This document shows, in pieces, positions 41,066 through 49,897 of a stretch of DNA of 64,000 bases (position 1 is the stretch's first letter; every line of letters begins with the position of its first letter). The stretch is from Streptomyces hyaluromycini. Its GTDB lineage: Bacteria; Actinomycetota; Actinomycetes; Streptomycetales; Streptomycetaceae. The notes below the pieces were generated by a model that was not told the origin of the DNA, searched no databases, and worked only from the letters and a program-made list of their open reading frames with translations. The position numbers and the translations under genes are program-made. The stretch spans positions 310,001-374,000 of the forward strand of contig NZ_BCFL01000018.1 of NCBI RefSeq assembly GCF_002217755.1, in the 5' to 3' direction.

Positions 41066-41109
41066 AAAAGGGCGGGGCCCCGGATCGAAATCCGGGGCCC
41101 CGCCCTTTT
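41066..41109 (-). terminator. divIVA terminator
   Basis: A perfect 20-bp stem (41066-41085 with 41090-41109, four-base loop CGAA) begins with AAAAGGGCGGGGCCCC and ends with CCCTTTT. It is symmetrical with A/T tails on both sides, so it can end transcription from either direction. Confidence 0.9.
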
Positions 41110-41149
41110 GAACGCCTGCCGACGACTACGCCGCGCTACGCGGCCGCCG

Positions 41150-42454
41150 TCAGTTGTCGTCCTCGTCGATGAGGAAGCCGCGCATCGGGGACGGCGCCTG
41201 GCCCATCGGGGACGGGCCCTGCGGGCGTACCGGTGCCATCGGCTGGGTCATCGCCGGCGTCATCTGCTGCTGGCCGCCGTAGGACGGGCCGGCGGGGGAC
41301 GGGCCGCCGCCCATCTGCGGGTTGCCGCCGTAGGACGGGGCGCTCGCGCCGGCCGGAGCCATGGAGGGCGCCGGGGACGGCGGGAGGGAGGCCGCGGCCG
41401 GGGTGCGCGGCGGCGCCAGGGAGTCGTCGGCCTGGGTCTCCAGCTGACGCAGCTGCGACTCCAGGTACGACTTCAGACGCGTGCGGTACTCGCGCTCGAA
41501 GCCGCGCAGGTCCTCGACCTTGCGCTCCAGCGTGGCGCGCGCGGACTCCAGGGAGCCCATGGCGACGCGGTGCTTCTCCTGCGCGTCCCGCTCCAGCGCG
41601 TCGGCCTTGGCACGGGCGTCACGCTCCAGACCCTCGGCGCGGCTGCGGGCCTCGCCGACGATCTTGTTGGCCTCGGAACGGGCCTCGGCGATCGCCTGGT
41701 CGGCGGTCTGCTGGGCCAGCGAGAGCACACGGGCGGCGCTGTCGCCACCGGGGCCCTGACCGGGGCCGCCCATCGGACCACCCATGGGGCCGCCCATCGG
41801 ACCACCCATCTGCTGCTGCATGGGCGGCTGACCGCCCATCGGGGCCATGCCCTGGCCCATCGGGCCGGGACCCTGGCCCATGCCCTGGCCCATGCCCTGG
41901 CCCATCGGACCGGGACCCTGGCCCATGCCCTGACCCATCGGACCGGGACCCATCGGGCCCTGGCCCATCGGGCCGGGACCCTGCGGACCGCCCTGGCCAC
42001 TGGGACCGGCCGGCAGCTGCGGGGCGCCGCTCGGCAGCTGCGGGGGACCGCCCATGGGGCCACCCATCTGCTGCTGCGGCGGGCCCGATATGCCGGCGGG
42101 CACCGGAGCGCCGGGGCCTCGCATGCCCTGCTGAGGCATCCCCTGCTGAGGCATGCCCTGCTGAGGCATCCCCTGCTGGGGCATACCGCCCTGAGGCATC
42201 CCGCCCTGCTGAGGCATGCCGCCCTGCTGCTGGTCCTGCGGCTCCGGAGGCTTGCGCATGTTCTGCTGGTTCTGGGCAGCAGCGCGCGTGGCCGCGGCCA
42301 GCTTGGCGCGCAGGTCCTCGTTCTCGCGGAGCAGGCGCGTCAGTTCGGCTTCGACCTCATCGAGGAAGGCATCGACCTCGTCCTCGTCATAGCCTTCTCG
42401 GAGGCGGACGGTCGTGAACTGCTTGTTCCGCACGTCCTCGGGGGTCAACGGCAT
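41150..42454 (-). CDS. divIVA: Polar-growth scaffold DivIVA
   Basis: The coiled-coil protein that marks hyphal tips and directs cell-wall growth. The 434-aa protein begins [20 protein letters not shown], then the first coiled coil [21 protein letters not shown] linker of about 155 residues of Gln/Pro/Gly/Met repeats follows, including a run of GMPQQ units and GPMGQGMGQ repeats. The second coiled coil runs from [20 protein letters not shown] to [14 protein letters not shown]. The tail is Pro/Gly/Ser-rich and ends [11 protein letters not shown], as in other Streptomyces DivIVA. It ends the dcw-sepF-yggT gene row and is followed by a strong terminator. Confidence 0.95.
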   Translation of the reverse strand: MPLTPEDVRNKQFTTVRLREGYDEDEVDAFLDEVEAELTRLLRENEDLRAKLAAATRAAAQNQQNMRKPPEPQDQQQGGMPQQGGMPQGGMPQQGMPQQGMPQQGMPQQGMRGPGAPVPAGISGPPQQQMGGPMGGPPQLPSGAPQLPAGPSGQGGPQGPGPMGQGPMGPGPMGQGMGQGPGPMGQGMGQGMGQGPGPMGQGMAPMGGQPPMQQQMGGPMGGPMGGPMGGPGQGPGGDSAARVLSLAQQTADQAIAEARSEANKIVGEARSRAEGLERDARAKADALERDAQEKHRVAMGSLESARATLERKVEDLRGFEREYRTRLKSYLESQLRQLETQADDSLAPPRTPAAASLPPSPAPSMAPAGASAPSYGGNPQMGGGPSPAGPSYGGQQQMTPAMTQPMAPVRPQGPSPMGQAPSPMRGFLIDEDDN

Positions 42455-42510
42455 CTCTTCACCTCAACGTAGTCGTCGGCGTTCGGCAAGACGGTAGGTC
42501 ACATCGCTCA

Positions 42511-42795
42511 TCACAGCCGACCAACGATCGCAATCAGGATGTAGACGATGATCATCAGCACGAAGAAGGACAGGTCGAGCGCCACGCCCCCGAGACGCAG
42601 CGGCGGGATGAACCGCCGCAGAAGCTTGAGCGGTGGATCGGTGACAGTGTAGGTGGCCTCAAGTACGACCACCATCGCCTTGCCGGGTTGCCATGAGCGG
42701 GCGAACTGGAACACGTAGTCCATGACCAACCGGAAGATGAGCACGATGAGGAAGCACATCAGCGCGATGTAGATCACATCCAGAAACACGCTCAT
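42511..42795 (-). CDS. YggT-family membrane protein
   Basis: A 94-aa protein with two YggT membrane segments, VIYIALMCFLIVLIFRLVMD and LDLSFFVLMIIVYILIAIVG, joined by VTDPPLKLLRRFIPPLRLGG, the family signature. YggT proteins are usually found between sepF and divIVA in Gram-positive genomes and are thought to help septum or osmotic functions; the exact role is not known. It lies 51 bases after sepF and 56 before divIVA. Confidence 0.93.
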   Translation of the reverse strand: MSVFLDVIYIALMCFLIVLIFRLVMDYVFQFARSWQPGKAMVVVLEATYTVTDPPLKLLRRFIPPLRLGGVALDLSFFVLMIIVYILIAIVGRL

Positions 42796-42846
42796 GGTCC
42801 GTGCTTTCCCTCTCCCCTGTTACGTGCCTTGTACCGGTCTTGCGTC

Positions 42847-43488
42847 TCAGCTCTGGTTGAAGAACCCGCCCTCTGCGATGCGGGCCTTGTCCTCCGCCGT
42901 GACATCGACGTTAGCAGGCGACAACAGGAACACCTTCTGCGTCACCCGCTCGATGCTGCCGTGAAGACCAAACACCAAACCAGCCGCAAAGTCGACAAGT
43001 CGCTTCGCGTCTGTGTCATCCATCTCAGTCAGATTCATGATCACCGGGGTGCCCTCACGGAAGTGTTCCCCGATGGTACGGGCCTCGTTGTAGGTCCGGG
43101 GGTGAAGTGTGGTGATCCGGTAAGGCTCTCGTTCCGACACGACCTTGGGCATGATCACCGGTGCGTTCTTCTCCAGGCTTGCGCGTTCTTGTGTGATGGA
43201 CGCCACGGGGGCGATGCGCGCCGGGCGCCCCGATTCCGCGGGGAGCGAAGCGGAATGCGACATCGGCTCACGCGGGGGCGACGGCTGTACCACTCGTACC
43301 GAATCGTCCCTTTGGGACTGGTGTGCACCGTGGGACTGGTGTGACGGCTCGTGCCGTCGATGATCCCGCTCGGGCTCCGGGTCCAGTTCGGGCTCGAAGT
43401 CGTCATCGGGGTCGAATCCGCGGCCGTCGTACCCATCGTCCTCCACGAGGCCGAGGTAGACCGCCATCTTGCGCATCGCGCCGGCCAT
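42847..43488 (-). CDS. sepF: Z-ring membrane anchor SepF
   Basis: Tethers FtsZ to the membrane. The 213-aa protein begins [20 protein letters not shown]; its N-terminal amphipathic helix binds membrane. A disordered acidic/His-rich linker (about 22-75, with [18 protein letters not shown] stretches) follows. The conserved C-terminal SepF domain runs from [20 protein letters not shown] through [20 protein letters not shown] to [11 protein letters not shown]. The start at ATG 43488 is chosen because it opens directly with the membrane helix. It lies 126 bases after the yggS gene. Confidence 0.94.
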   Translation of the reverse strand: MAGAMRKMAVYLGLVEDDGYDGRGFDPDDDFEPELDPEPERDHRRHEPSHQSHGAHQSQRDDSVRVVQPSPPREPMSHSASLPAESGRPARIAPVASITQERASLEKNAPVIMPKVVSEREPYRITTLHPRTYNEARTIGEHFREGTPVIMNLTEMDDTDAKRLVDFAAGLVFGLHGSIERVTQKVFLLSPANVDVTAEDKARIAEGGFFNQS

Positions 43489-43614
43489 GCTCTGAGTCCT
43501 CCGCTCTGTGGTGGATCGGTGACGACTGCCAAGTCCCGCGATCCACACGGTCGTTGTGCCCACTCTGGGCGGCATTGACCATATTTTCTGCTGTGGTCCG
43601 ACTTCCTGGCGACG

Positions 43615-44334
43615 TTACCCGAGCCTGGGGCGGACTCCGAGTACCGCGGTGCCGACGCGTACATGTGTCGCCCCGGCCGCCACGGCTTCCTCAAGGTCCG
43701 CACTCATCCCTGCGGAGACCATGTTCGCAGCCGGATGGGCCCGGCGCAGGTCAGTCGACAAATCCATCAACCGCTCGAACGCCGCGCGTTGCCGCCCCGC
43801 GTACTCCCCGGTGAGCGGAGCGACGGTCATGAGGCCGTCGAGCCGCAGTCCCGGCGATCCGGCGACGAGGGCGGCCAACTCTTCGATTCCGCCCGGCGCC
43901 ACGCCGCCGCGCTCCCCCCTTCCGCTCGCGCCCGCGTCGAGCGCGACCTGGAGGAGACACCCGACCTCGCGCCCGGCCCGCACCGCCTCCCTGGACAGCG
44001 CGTCCACGAGCTTGGAACGATCGACCGACTGCACGACATCCGCATAACCCACCACGGATCGCACTTTATTGGTCTGCAATTGACCAACAAAGTGCCAGTT
44101 CAGGGGAAGATCCGTACATTCGGCGGCCTTGGGGGCCGCGTCCTGGTCCCGGTTCTCGGCGACATGGCGCACCCCGAGCCCCGACAGGATCCGCACGTCA
44201 CTCGCCGGATAGGTCTTGGTGACCACGATGAGGGTCACCTCCTCCCGCTTGCGCCCGGCCGCCGCACAGGCGGCGGCGATGCGCTCCTCCACTTTCGCCA
44301 GATTTGCGGCGAGTTCGGCCTTACGGTCCGTCAT
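43615..44334 (-). CDS. PLP homeostasis protein YggS/PLPBP
   Basis: A 239-aa PLP-binding protein of the YggS/PROSC family, which balances vitamin B6 and amino-acid pools and has no known enzyme activity. Lys in LIVVTKTYPASDVRIL binds PLP. VRHVAENRDQDAAPKAAE, LNWHFVGQLQTNKVRSV and SAGMSADLEEAVAAGATHVR are family signatures. It lies 6 bases downstream of pgeF, and the ftsZ-pgeF-yggS-sepF order is common in Gram-positives. Rare-tail residues end at GVRPRLG. Confidence 0.94.
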   Translation of the reverse strand: MTDRKAELAANLAKVEERIAAACAAAGRKREEVTLIVVTKTYPASDVRILSGLGVRHVAENRDQDAAPKAAECTDLPLNWHFVGQLQTNKVRSVVGYADVVQSVDRSKLVDALSREAVRAGREVGCLLQVALDAGASGRGERGGVAPGGIEELAALVAGSPGLRLDGLMTVAPLTGEYAGRQRAAFERLMDLSTDLRRAHPAANMVSAGMSADLEEAVAAGATHVRVGTAVLGVRPRLG

Positions 44335-44340
44335 GTCCTA

Positions 44341-45069
44341 TCAGTCCAGCCACACATAGCCGGCGAGCCGCCCGGTGGTGCGGTCCCGGCGGTACGAGAA
44401 GTGATCGCCCGACTCCAGCGTGCACACCGGCGACTGCGCCCGGTCGAGCACCCCGGCGCGCGCGAGCTGTGCGTGCACTCCGGCGCTCACGTCGACCGCG
44501 GGAGTGCCCCAGCTTGTCTCTGCATGCGCCGTCGGCTCCATGGCGGCCACCTCGGCGCGCATCGCCTCCGGCACCTCGTAGCACCGGCCGCAGACGGCGG
44601 GTCCGGTGCGGGCGACGATCCGGGCCGGGTCGGCGCCGAGCGACTCCATGGCGTCGATCGCGGCGGGCACGATCCCCTTCACCATGCCCGGCCGGCCGGC
44701 GTGGGCGGCCGCGACCACTTTGGCGACCGGGTCGGCCATCAGGACCGGCACGCAGTCGGCGGTGAGGACGGCGAGGGCGAGTCCTCGGGCCGCGGTCACC
44801 AGCCCGTCGACGTCGGGCGTGAGCCGGGTGGTCCACGGACCTTCGACCTCGGCCACGTCGTTGCCGTGGACCTGGTTCATCCAGACCACCCGGCCGGGGT
44901 CCAGGCCGAGCGACTTGGCGGCGATCTCCCGGTTGGTCCGTACCACGCCGGGGTCGTCGCCGACCGCCCCGCCCAGGTTGAGCTCCTCGTACGGAGCGGC
45001 GCTCACCCCGCCCCACCTGTCGGTGAAGGCGAAGTGCGCGCCGCTCACGGTTTCGCGCTGTCCTATCAC
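44341..45069 (-). CDS. pgeF: Peptidoglycan editing factor PgeF (YfiH/laccase-domain family)
   Basis: A 242-aa YfiH-family protein (DUF152, sometimes called polyphenol oxidase). In E. coli the homologue corrects mis-incorporated serine in peptidoglycan precursors. The conserved metal site residues lie in VWMNQVHGNDVAEVEG, LTADCVPVLMADPVAKVVAA, HAGRPGMVKGIV and TGPAVCGRCYEVPEAM; the His and Cys in these blocks form the site. The start is GTG 45069, 10 bases after the ftsZ stop. The old annotation as laccase is not supported by any multicopper motif. Confidence 0.9.
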   Translation of the reverse strand: MIGQRETVSGAHFAFTDRWGGVSAAPYEELNLGGAVGDDPGVVRTNREIAAKSLGLDPGRVVWMNQVHGNDVAEVEGPWTTRLTPDVDGLVTAARGLALAVLTADCVPVLMADPVAKVVAAAHAGRPGMVKGIVPAAIDAMESLGADPARIVARTGPAVCGRCYEVPEAMRAEVAAMEPTAHAETSWGTPAVDVSAGVHAQLARAGVLDRAQSPVCTLESGDHFSYRRDRTTGRLAGYVWLD

Positions 45070-45079
45070 GTCGTAAGGA

Positions 45080-46276
45080 TCACTTGAGGAAGTCCGGTAC
45101 GTCCAGTTCCTCGGCCGCGCTGTCCGTGTAGGAACGGGACGGCGGGACCGGCGGGGCGACCGGGATGTCGGCCACCGGCTCGGGCGCCGGCTCCGGCTCC
45201 TCCTTCGGGGTCACGCTGCCGAGCGAGCCGAAGGAGGGGCGCTCGGGCTCCCGTCGTGCCGGAGCGGGCTCCTCGCGGCGGGCGGAGGCCGAGGACGAGC
45301 CGAGGACGTTGTCCCGGCGGGCCGGGGGCTGGCCCCCGTCGAAGCCGGCCGCGATGACCGTGACGCGGACCTCGTCGCCGAGGGCGTCGTCGATGACCGC
45401 ACCGAAGATGATGTTGGCCTCGGGGTGGGCGGCCTCGCTGACCAGCTGGGCGGCCTCGTTGATCTCGAAGAGGCCGAGGTCGGAGCCGCCGGAGATGGAG
45501 AGCAGCACGCCCCGGGCGCCGTCGATGGAGGCCTCCAGGAGCGGCGAGGAGATCGCCATCTCGGCGGCGGCCACCGCGCGGTCGTCGCCGCGGGCCGAGC
45601 CGATGCCCATGAGGGCCGAACCGGCCTCGGACATGACCGACTTGACGTCGGCGAAGTCGAGGTTGATCAGGCCGGGGGTGGTGATGAGGTCGGTGATGCC
45701 CTGGACACCGGAGAGCAGGACCTGGTCGGCCGACTTGAACGCGTCGAGCACCGAGACCTGGCGGTCCGAGATGGACAGCAGCCGGTCGTTCGGGATGACG
45801 ATGAGGGTGTCGACCTCTTCGCGCAGTTCGGCGATGCCGTCCTCGGCCTGGTTGGCGCGGCGCCGGCCCTCGAAGGTGAAGGGGCGGGTGACCACGCCGA
45901 TGGTGAGGGCGCCCAGCGAGCGCGCGATGTTGGCCACGACGGGCGCGCCGCCGGTGCCGGTGCCGCCGCCTTCGCCGGCCGTCACGAAGACCATGTCGGC
46001 CCCCTTGAGGACCTCCTCGATCTCCTCACGGTGGTCCTCGGCGGCCTTGCGGCCGACGGCCGGGTTGGCGCCGGCGCCGAGTCCACGGGTGAGTTCACGG
46101 CCGACGTCGAGCTTGACGTCGGCGTCGCTCATCAACAGCGCCTGTGCGTCGGTGTTGATGGCGATGAACTCGACGCCCTTGAGACCGACCTCGATCATCC
46201 GGTTGATGGCATTGACACCACCGCCGCCGACACCGATGACCTTGATGACTGCGAGGTAGTTCTGCGGTGCTGCCAC
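45080..46276 (-). CDS. ftsZ: Cell division GTPase FtsZ
   Basis: The tubulin homologue forming the Z-ring, both vegetative cross-walls and sporulation ladders. The 398-aa protein starts at GTG 46276 and has [16 protein letters not shown] near the N-terminus, the tubulin GTP signature [10 protein letters not shown] at 101-110, the T7 loop [20 protein letters not shown] and a variable Pro/Glu/Ser linker from residue 320. The extreme C-terminus ELDVPDFLK is the conserved tail that binds SepF and other partners. The 277-base gap to ftsQ holds its own control region. Confidence 0.98.
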   Translation of the reverse strand: MAAPQNYLAVIKVIGVGGGGVNAINRMIEVGLKGVEFIAINTDAQALLMSDADVKLDVGRELTRGLGAGANPAVGRKAAEDHREEIEEVLKGADMVFVTAGEGGGTGTGGAPVVANIARSLGALTIGVVTRPFTFEGRRRANQAEDGIAELREEVDTLIVIPNDRLLSISDRQVSVLDAFKSADQVLLSGVQGITDLITTPGLINLDFADVKSVMSEAGSALMGIGSARGDDRAVAAAEMAISSPLLEASIDGARGVLLSISGGSDLGLFEINEAAQLVSEAAHPEANIIFGAVIDDALGDEVRVTVIAAGFDGGQPPARRDNVLGSSSASARREEPAPARREPERPSFGSLGSVTPKEEPEPAPEPVADIPVAPPVPPSRSYTDSAAEELDVPDFLK

Positions 46277-46553
46277 GTCGAAGGCCTCTCGCCTCGAATT
46301 ACGTTGCCGTCCACGTGCGGGGTCCGCGCGGGACGGCAGATGCCGATTGGGACGGTCCGTAGCGCCGACCCGAACCCTAACGTTGAAGTTTAGGGTTACC
46401 AGTGTGTCTGTTCCCTGGAGTCTTCTGAACAGGACACTAAGTCGACAAGTGGCGCGCGTTCAACGAACACGCCGAACCTCCCGTTTTTCTTTTCACCCTA
46501 TGTGATCAGGCATAGCAGTGCCCAACCAGGGTGCTGGCCTGCGCTGATGTGCG
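46277..46553 (-). promoter_or_regulatory. ftsZ control region with dyad and GACAC motifs
   Basis: AACCCTAA (46373-46380) and TTAGGGTT (46390-46397) form a perfect 8-bp inverted repeat 97 bases before the ftsZ start. GACAC, the WhiA recognition core, occurs at 46404-46408 (minus strand) and 46433-46437 (plus strand). In S. coelicolor this gap carries several ftsZ promoters including a sporulation-induced one; which of them is conserved here cannot be decided by eye. Confidence 0.55.
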
Positions 46554-47360
46554 TCAACTCGCTGATGACGCAGGGGCGGTGGGAACGCTTACGTCGAAGT
46601 GCCGGGCCCCGGAAGCCGCTTTCATGAGCGCGGTGAGCGTGCGCGCCTTGGCGGCGCCGTTCTCGGCACTGCCCCACTCGACGGTGCGGCCGCCGCCCAA
46701 CTCCAGCGAGATGTCGTCGTAGGAACGGACCTTGAGGGTCCGGGTGTCCCGGCGGACGGCGGCCGGAATGGCACGCGCGACCTCGACCGCTTCCCGCACC
46801 AGCCGCTCGGTGCCGAACCGGCGCAGGCTCGCGGTGGCCGAACCCGACCGGGAGAGAGTCAATTCCAGCGCCGGAACGCCTTTCGGTGCCTGCGAAACCA
46901 TGGCGAACCGGACGCCTTTCCTGTCCACTTCGGTGAACTTTCCGCCCTTTTCGATGAGCAGCACCGGAGTGCGCTCGATTACTTTCAGCCCGATTCCACG
47001 GGGCCAGGAACGGACCACGTCCACCACGTCGATGCGGGGCAGTCTCCGGCGCAGCCGAGCCTCGATCCCGTCGGTGTCGACGGACACCATGGGCACCCCG
47101 ACCGGGACGTCGGCGGCCTCCAGGACCTGCTCGGGCGTCAGAACGGCCGTACCGGACACGGAGACATGGCGCACGCGCAGCCATGGGGAGCCGTACAGCA
47201 GCCAGACGGAGCCGGACCCGAGGAGCAGCACGCACAGCGCCAGGACGACGGTCCTGCGAAAGCGGCGGTTCCGCAGCCGCCGGACGAGCGGCGGGCCGGA
47301 CGACCCCTGCTGGCGTTCACCGCGTTCGGCGGTGGTGGTCGGTCCGGCCACGCTGCTCAC
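46554..47360 (-). CDS. ftsQ: Divisome protein FtsQ
   Basis: A single-pass divisome protein that links FtsL/FtsB-type partners to the ring. The 268-aa protein begins at GTG 47360 with a basic cytoplasmic tail, one membrane helix TVVLALCVLLLGSGSVWLLY, then a POTRA domain (VRHVSVSGTAVLTPEQVLEA) and the FtsQ beta domain (RSWPRGIGLKVIERTPVLLI; EVDRKGVRFAMV). The start is 20 bases after the murG stop. The frame upstream to 47525 overlaps murG and is a shadow. Confidence 0.93.
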   Translation of the reverse strand: MSSVAGPTTTAERGERQQGSSGPPLVRRLRNRRFRRTVVLALCVLLLGSGSVWLLYGSPWLRVRHVSVSGTAVLTPEQVLEAADVPVGVPMVSVDTDGIEARLRRRLPRIDVVDVVRSWPRGIGLKVIERTPVLLIEKGGKFTEVDRKGVRFAMVSQAPKGVPALELTLSRSGSATASLRRFGTERLVREAVEVARAIPAAVRRDTRTLKVRSYDDISLELGGGRTVEWGSAENGAAKARTLTALMKAASGARHFDVSVPTAPASSAS

Positions 47361-47380
47361 TTGCCTTTCGTCATACGGTC

Positions 47381-48469
47381 CTACCGGCTTGAGGCGATCG
47401 CCTCGTACACCATGCCGACGAGCAGGTCGTCGGCGTCCCGGCGGCCGAACTCGCTTGCCGCGCGGGACATCTCGTACAGCCGGTGGGGGTCGGCGAGCAC
47501 GGGCAGGACGTTCTGCTGCACCCACTCCGGAGTGAGTTCCGCGTCGTCGACCAGCAGGCCGCCGCCGGCCTTGACCACCGGCTGGGCGTTCAGCCGCTGT
47601 TCGCCGTTGCCGATGGGCAGCGGGACGTAAGCGGCCGGGAGCCCGACGGCGGAGAGTTCGGCGACGGTCATCGCGCCCGCGCGGCAGAGCATCATGTCGG
47701 CCGCGGCGTAAGCGAGGTCCATCCGGTCCAGGTAACTTACCGGGATATAGGGGGGCATTCCCGGCATCTGGTGTACCTGCGGCAGTTCGTTCTTCGGGCC
47801 GACCGCGTGCAGGATCTGGATGCCGGCCTGCTGGAGCCAGGGCGCGACCTGCTGGATGACCTCGTTGAGGCGGCGGGCGCCCTGGGAACCGCCGGAGACC
47901 AGCAGCGTGGGCAGGTTGGGGTCGAGGCCGAAGCGGTGCCGGGCCTCGGGACGGGCCGCGGCGCGGTCCAGGAGGGAGATGGAGCGGCGCAGCGGGATGC
48001 CGATGTAGCGGGCGTCGCGCAGCTTGCTGTCCGGGGTGGAGACGGCGACCTTGGCGGCGTACCGGGAGCCGATCTTGTTGGCGAGGCCGGGGCGGGCGTT
48101 GGCCTCGTGGATCACGATGGGCACGCCGAGGCGCTTGGCGGCGAGGTACGCGGGCAGGGCCACATAGCCGCCGAAGCCGGCGACGCAGTCCGCCTTGGTG
48201 CGCTCCAGGATCTGCTCGGCGGCCTTGATGGTGCCGCGCAGCCGGCCGGGGACGGTGATCAGCTCGGGGGTGGGCCTGCGGGGCAGCGGCACCGCCGGGA
48301 TCAGCGCCAGCTCATAGCCCCGCTGCGGGACGAGCGTGGTCTCCAGGCCGCGTTCCGTGCCCAGGGCCGTGATCCCCACGGTGGGGTCCTGCCTGCGCAG
48401 GGCGTCCGCGAGGGCGAGCGCGGGCTCGATGTGGCCGGCGGTCCCCCCACCAGCGAGTACGACATGCAC
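47381..48469 (-). CDS. murG: Lipid II synthase MurG
   Basis: Transfers GlcNAc from UDP-GlcNAc to lipid I at the inner membrane face. The 362-aa GT-B enzyme begins MHVVLAGGGTAGHIEPALAL (GTG start), the first glycine-rich loop. GFGGYVALPAYLAAKRLGVP and HEANARPGLANKIGSRYAAK are acceptor-side motifs. The donor site has LLVSGGSQGARRLNEVIQQV and CRAGAMTVAELSAVGLPAAY. It lies 6 bases after ftsW. Confidence 0.97.
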   Translation of the reverse strand: MHVVLAGGGTAGHIEPALALADALRRQDPTVGITALGTERGLETTLVPQRGYELALIPAVPLPRRPTPELITVPGRLRGTIKAAEQILERTKADCVAGFGGYVALPAYLAAKRLGVPIVIHEANARPGLANKIGSRYAAKVAVSTPDSKLRDARYIGIPLRRSISLLDRAAARPEARHRFGLDPNLPTLLVSGGSQGARRLNEVIQQVAPWLQQAGIQILHAVGPKNELPQVHQMPGMPPYIPVSYLDRMDLAYAAADMMLCRAGAMTVAELSAVGLPAAYVPLPIGNGEQRLNAQPVVKAGGGLLVDDAELTPEWVQQNVLPVLADPHRLYEMSRAASEFGRRDADDLLVGMVYEAIASSR

Positions 48470-48475
48470 CGAAAT

Positions 48476-49831
48476 TCACCGCTCTCCGGACGAGCGCGCC
48501 ACCGGGGCACGCCGTCGCATCGTGTTCCATCTCCGAGGCCCCCGAGGGCCCCCGGCTCCCCGCTTTCTACCAAAGCGAGGTTGCCGCATCGCAAGCGCCG
48601 CCCGCGCAGCGGGCTCGTCGCGTGCGAAGGCGATCAGCAGCCCGATGGCGAACATGGTCGGCAGCAGGGCGGAGCCTCCGTAGGAGAACAGCGGGAGGGG
48701 GACGCCGGCGATCGGCAGCAGGCCGAGCACCGCACCGATGTTGATCACCGCCTGGGCGGTGATCCAGGTGGTCACACCTCCCGCGGCGTACCTCACGAAG
48801 GGGTCCTCCGTGCGTCCGGCCACGCGGATACCCGCATAGCCTAGAGCCGCGAAGAGGGCCAGTACCGACAGCGTCCCCGCCAGGCCCAGTTCCTCACCGG
48901 TGACGGCGAAGATGAAGTCGGTGTGGGCTTCGGGGAGTTGGCCCCATTTTTCCACACTCGCACCGAGTCCGGATCCGAAGAGCCCGCCGCTGGCCAGGGC
49001 GTAGATGCCATGAACCGCCTGCCAGCAGTCGGCGACCCCGGTCTTCGGTTCGGTGGCGCCGATGCAGGCGAGCCGGGCCATCCGGTTGGGGCTGGTCTTG
49101 ATGAGGATGAACCCGAGCACGCCCGCGATGGACAGCACACCGGCGAACAGCCGGGTCGGCGCCCCCGCCAGCCACAGCAGGCCGAACAGGATCGCGGTCA
49201 GGATGATCGCGGTACCCATGTCGCCGCCGAGCATGATCAGCCCGAGCAGCAGGAAGCTCACCGGAACGAGCGGCACCAGCATGTGCTTCCACTGGGTCAG
49301 CAGCCGTCTCTCCTGCTTGCGGGCCATCAGGTCGGCGCCCCACAGCACCAGGGCGAGCTTGCCGAACTCGCTGGGCTGGATCTGGAAGGAGCCGCCGAGG
49401 GAGATCCAGTTCTGGTTGCCGTTGACCGACATGCCTATCCCCGGCACCTGCACGAGCGCCATCATGAAGACGGCTCCGGCGAGGATCGGGTAGGCGAGCG
49501 CCCGGTGCAGTTTCACCGGCATGCGGGACGCGACGAGCAGCAGTACGCCGCCGATGGAGGCGGCCAGGAACTGTTTGCGGAAGAAGAACGAGCCCGGCAG
49601 CGACATCTGCAGCGCGGTGATCTGGGAGGCCGAGTAGACCATCACAAGACCCAGCACGATGATGAACAGACTGCCGCCGAGGATCAGGTAGTACGCGGTC
49701 AGCGGCCGGTCCCAGGCCCGGTGGGCGCGCGTGTAGAGCCGCCGCAGCGGGTTCTCGCGCGACGCCCGGGGCGTGGCGGGCCGCCGGACCGCTCGCTGTA
49801 CGGGCGGCCGGCCGGTGCGGCTACCGGGCAT
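48476..49831 (-). CDS. ftsW: Septal peptidoglycan polymerase FtsW
   Basis: A SEDS-family glycosyltransferase that works with FtsI at division septa. The 451-aa protein has a basic cytoplasmic N-terminus and about ten membrane helices. Signature loops are GNQNWISLGGSFQIQPSEFG, with the motif for lipid II polymerisation, and FAVTGEELGLAGTLSVLALF, then GVPLPLFSYGGSALLPTMFA. I took ATG 49831; a TTG at 49834 is also possible. The C-terminus is Arg/Gly-rich and cytoplasmic. It lies between murD and murG. Confidence 0.95.
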   Translation of the reverse strand: MPGSRTGRPPVQRAVRRPATPRASRENPLRRLYTRAHRAWDRPLTAYYLILGGSLFIIVLGLVMVYSASQITALQMSLPGSFFFRKQFLAASIGGVLLLVASRMPVKLHRALAYPILAGAVFMMALVQVPGIGMSVNGNQNWISLGGSFQIQPSEFGKLALVLWGADLMARKQERRLLTQWKHMLVPLVPVSFLLLGLIMLGGDMGTAIILTAILFGLLWLAGAPTRLFAGVLSIAGVLGFILIKTSPNRMARLACIGATEPKTGVADCWQAVHGIYALASGGLFGSGLGASVEKWGQLPEAHTDFIFAVTGEELGLAGTLSVLALFAALGYAGIRVAGRTEDPFVRYAAGGVTTWITAQAVINIGAVLGLLPIAGVPLPLFSYGGSALLPTMFAIGLLIAFARDEPAARAALAMRQPRFGRKRGAGGPRGPRRWNTMRRRAPVARSSGER

Positions 49832-49897
49832 CAACGCCTCCGCTGAACGTCGACCGTCCCACGCGTCCCTCCCAAGGTCGCCCGGCAGGCGGCCGGG

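Larger units (their letters stand above)
40772..41149. other. Convergent gap between ileS and divIVA: terminators and repeats
   Basis: No gene is visible. From left to right it contains the ileS terminator, two copies of an interspersed repeat spaced by 92 bp, and the large hairpin that ends divIVA transcription. Confidence 0.8.

Noticed and set aside
44341..45069. Annotation as laccase or polyphenol oxidase
   Set aside because: No multicopper oxidase motif is present; the protein is a YfiH/PgeF family member.
46373..46397. Telomere-like repeats (TTTAGGG)
   Set aside because: It is a single short inverted repeat in a control region in the chromosomal core, not an array at a chromosome end.
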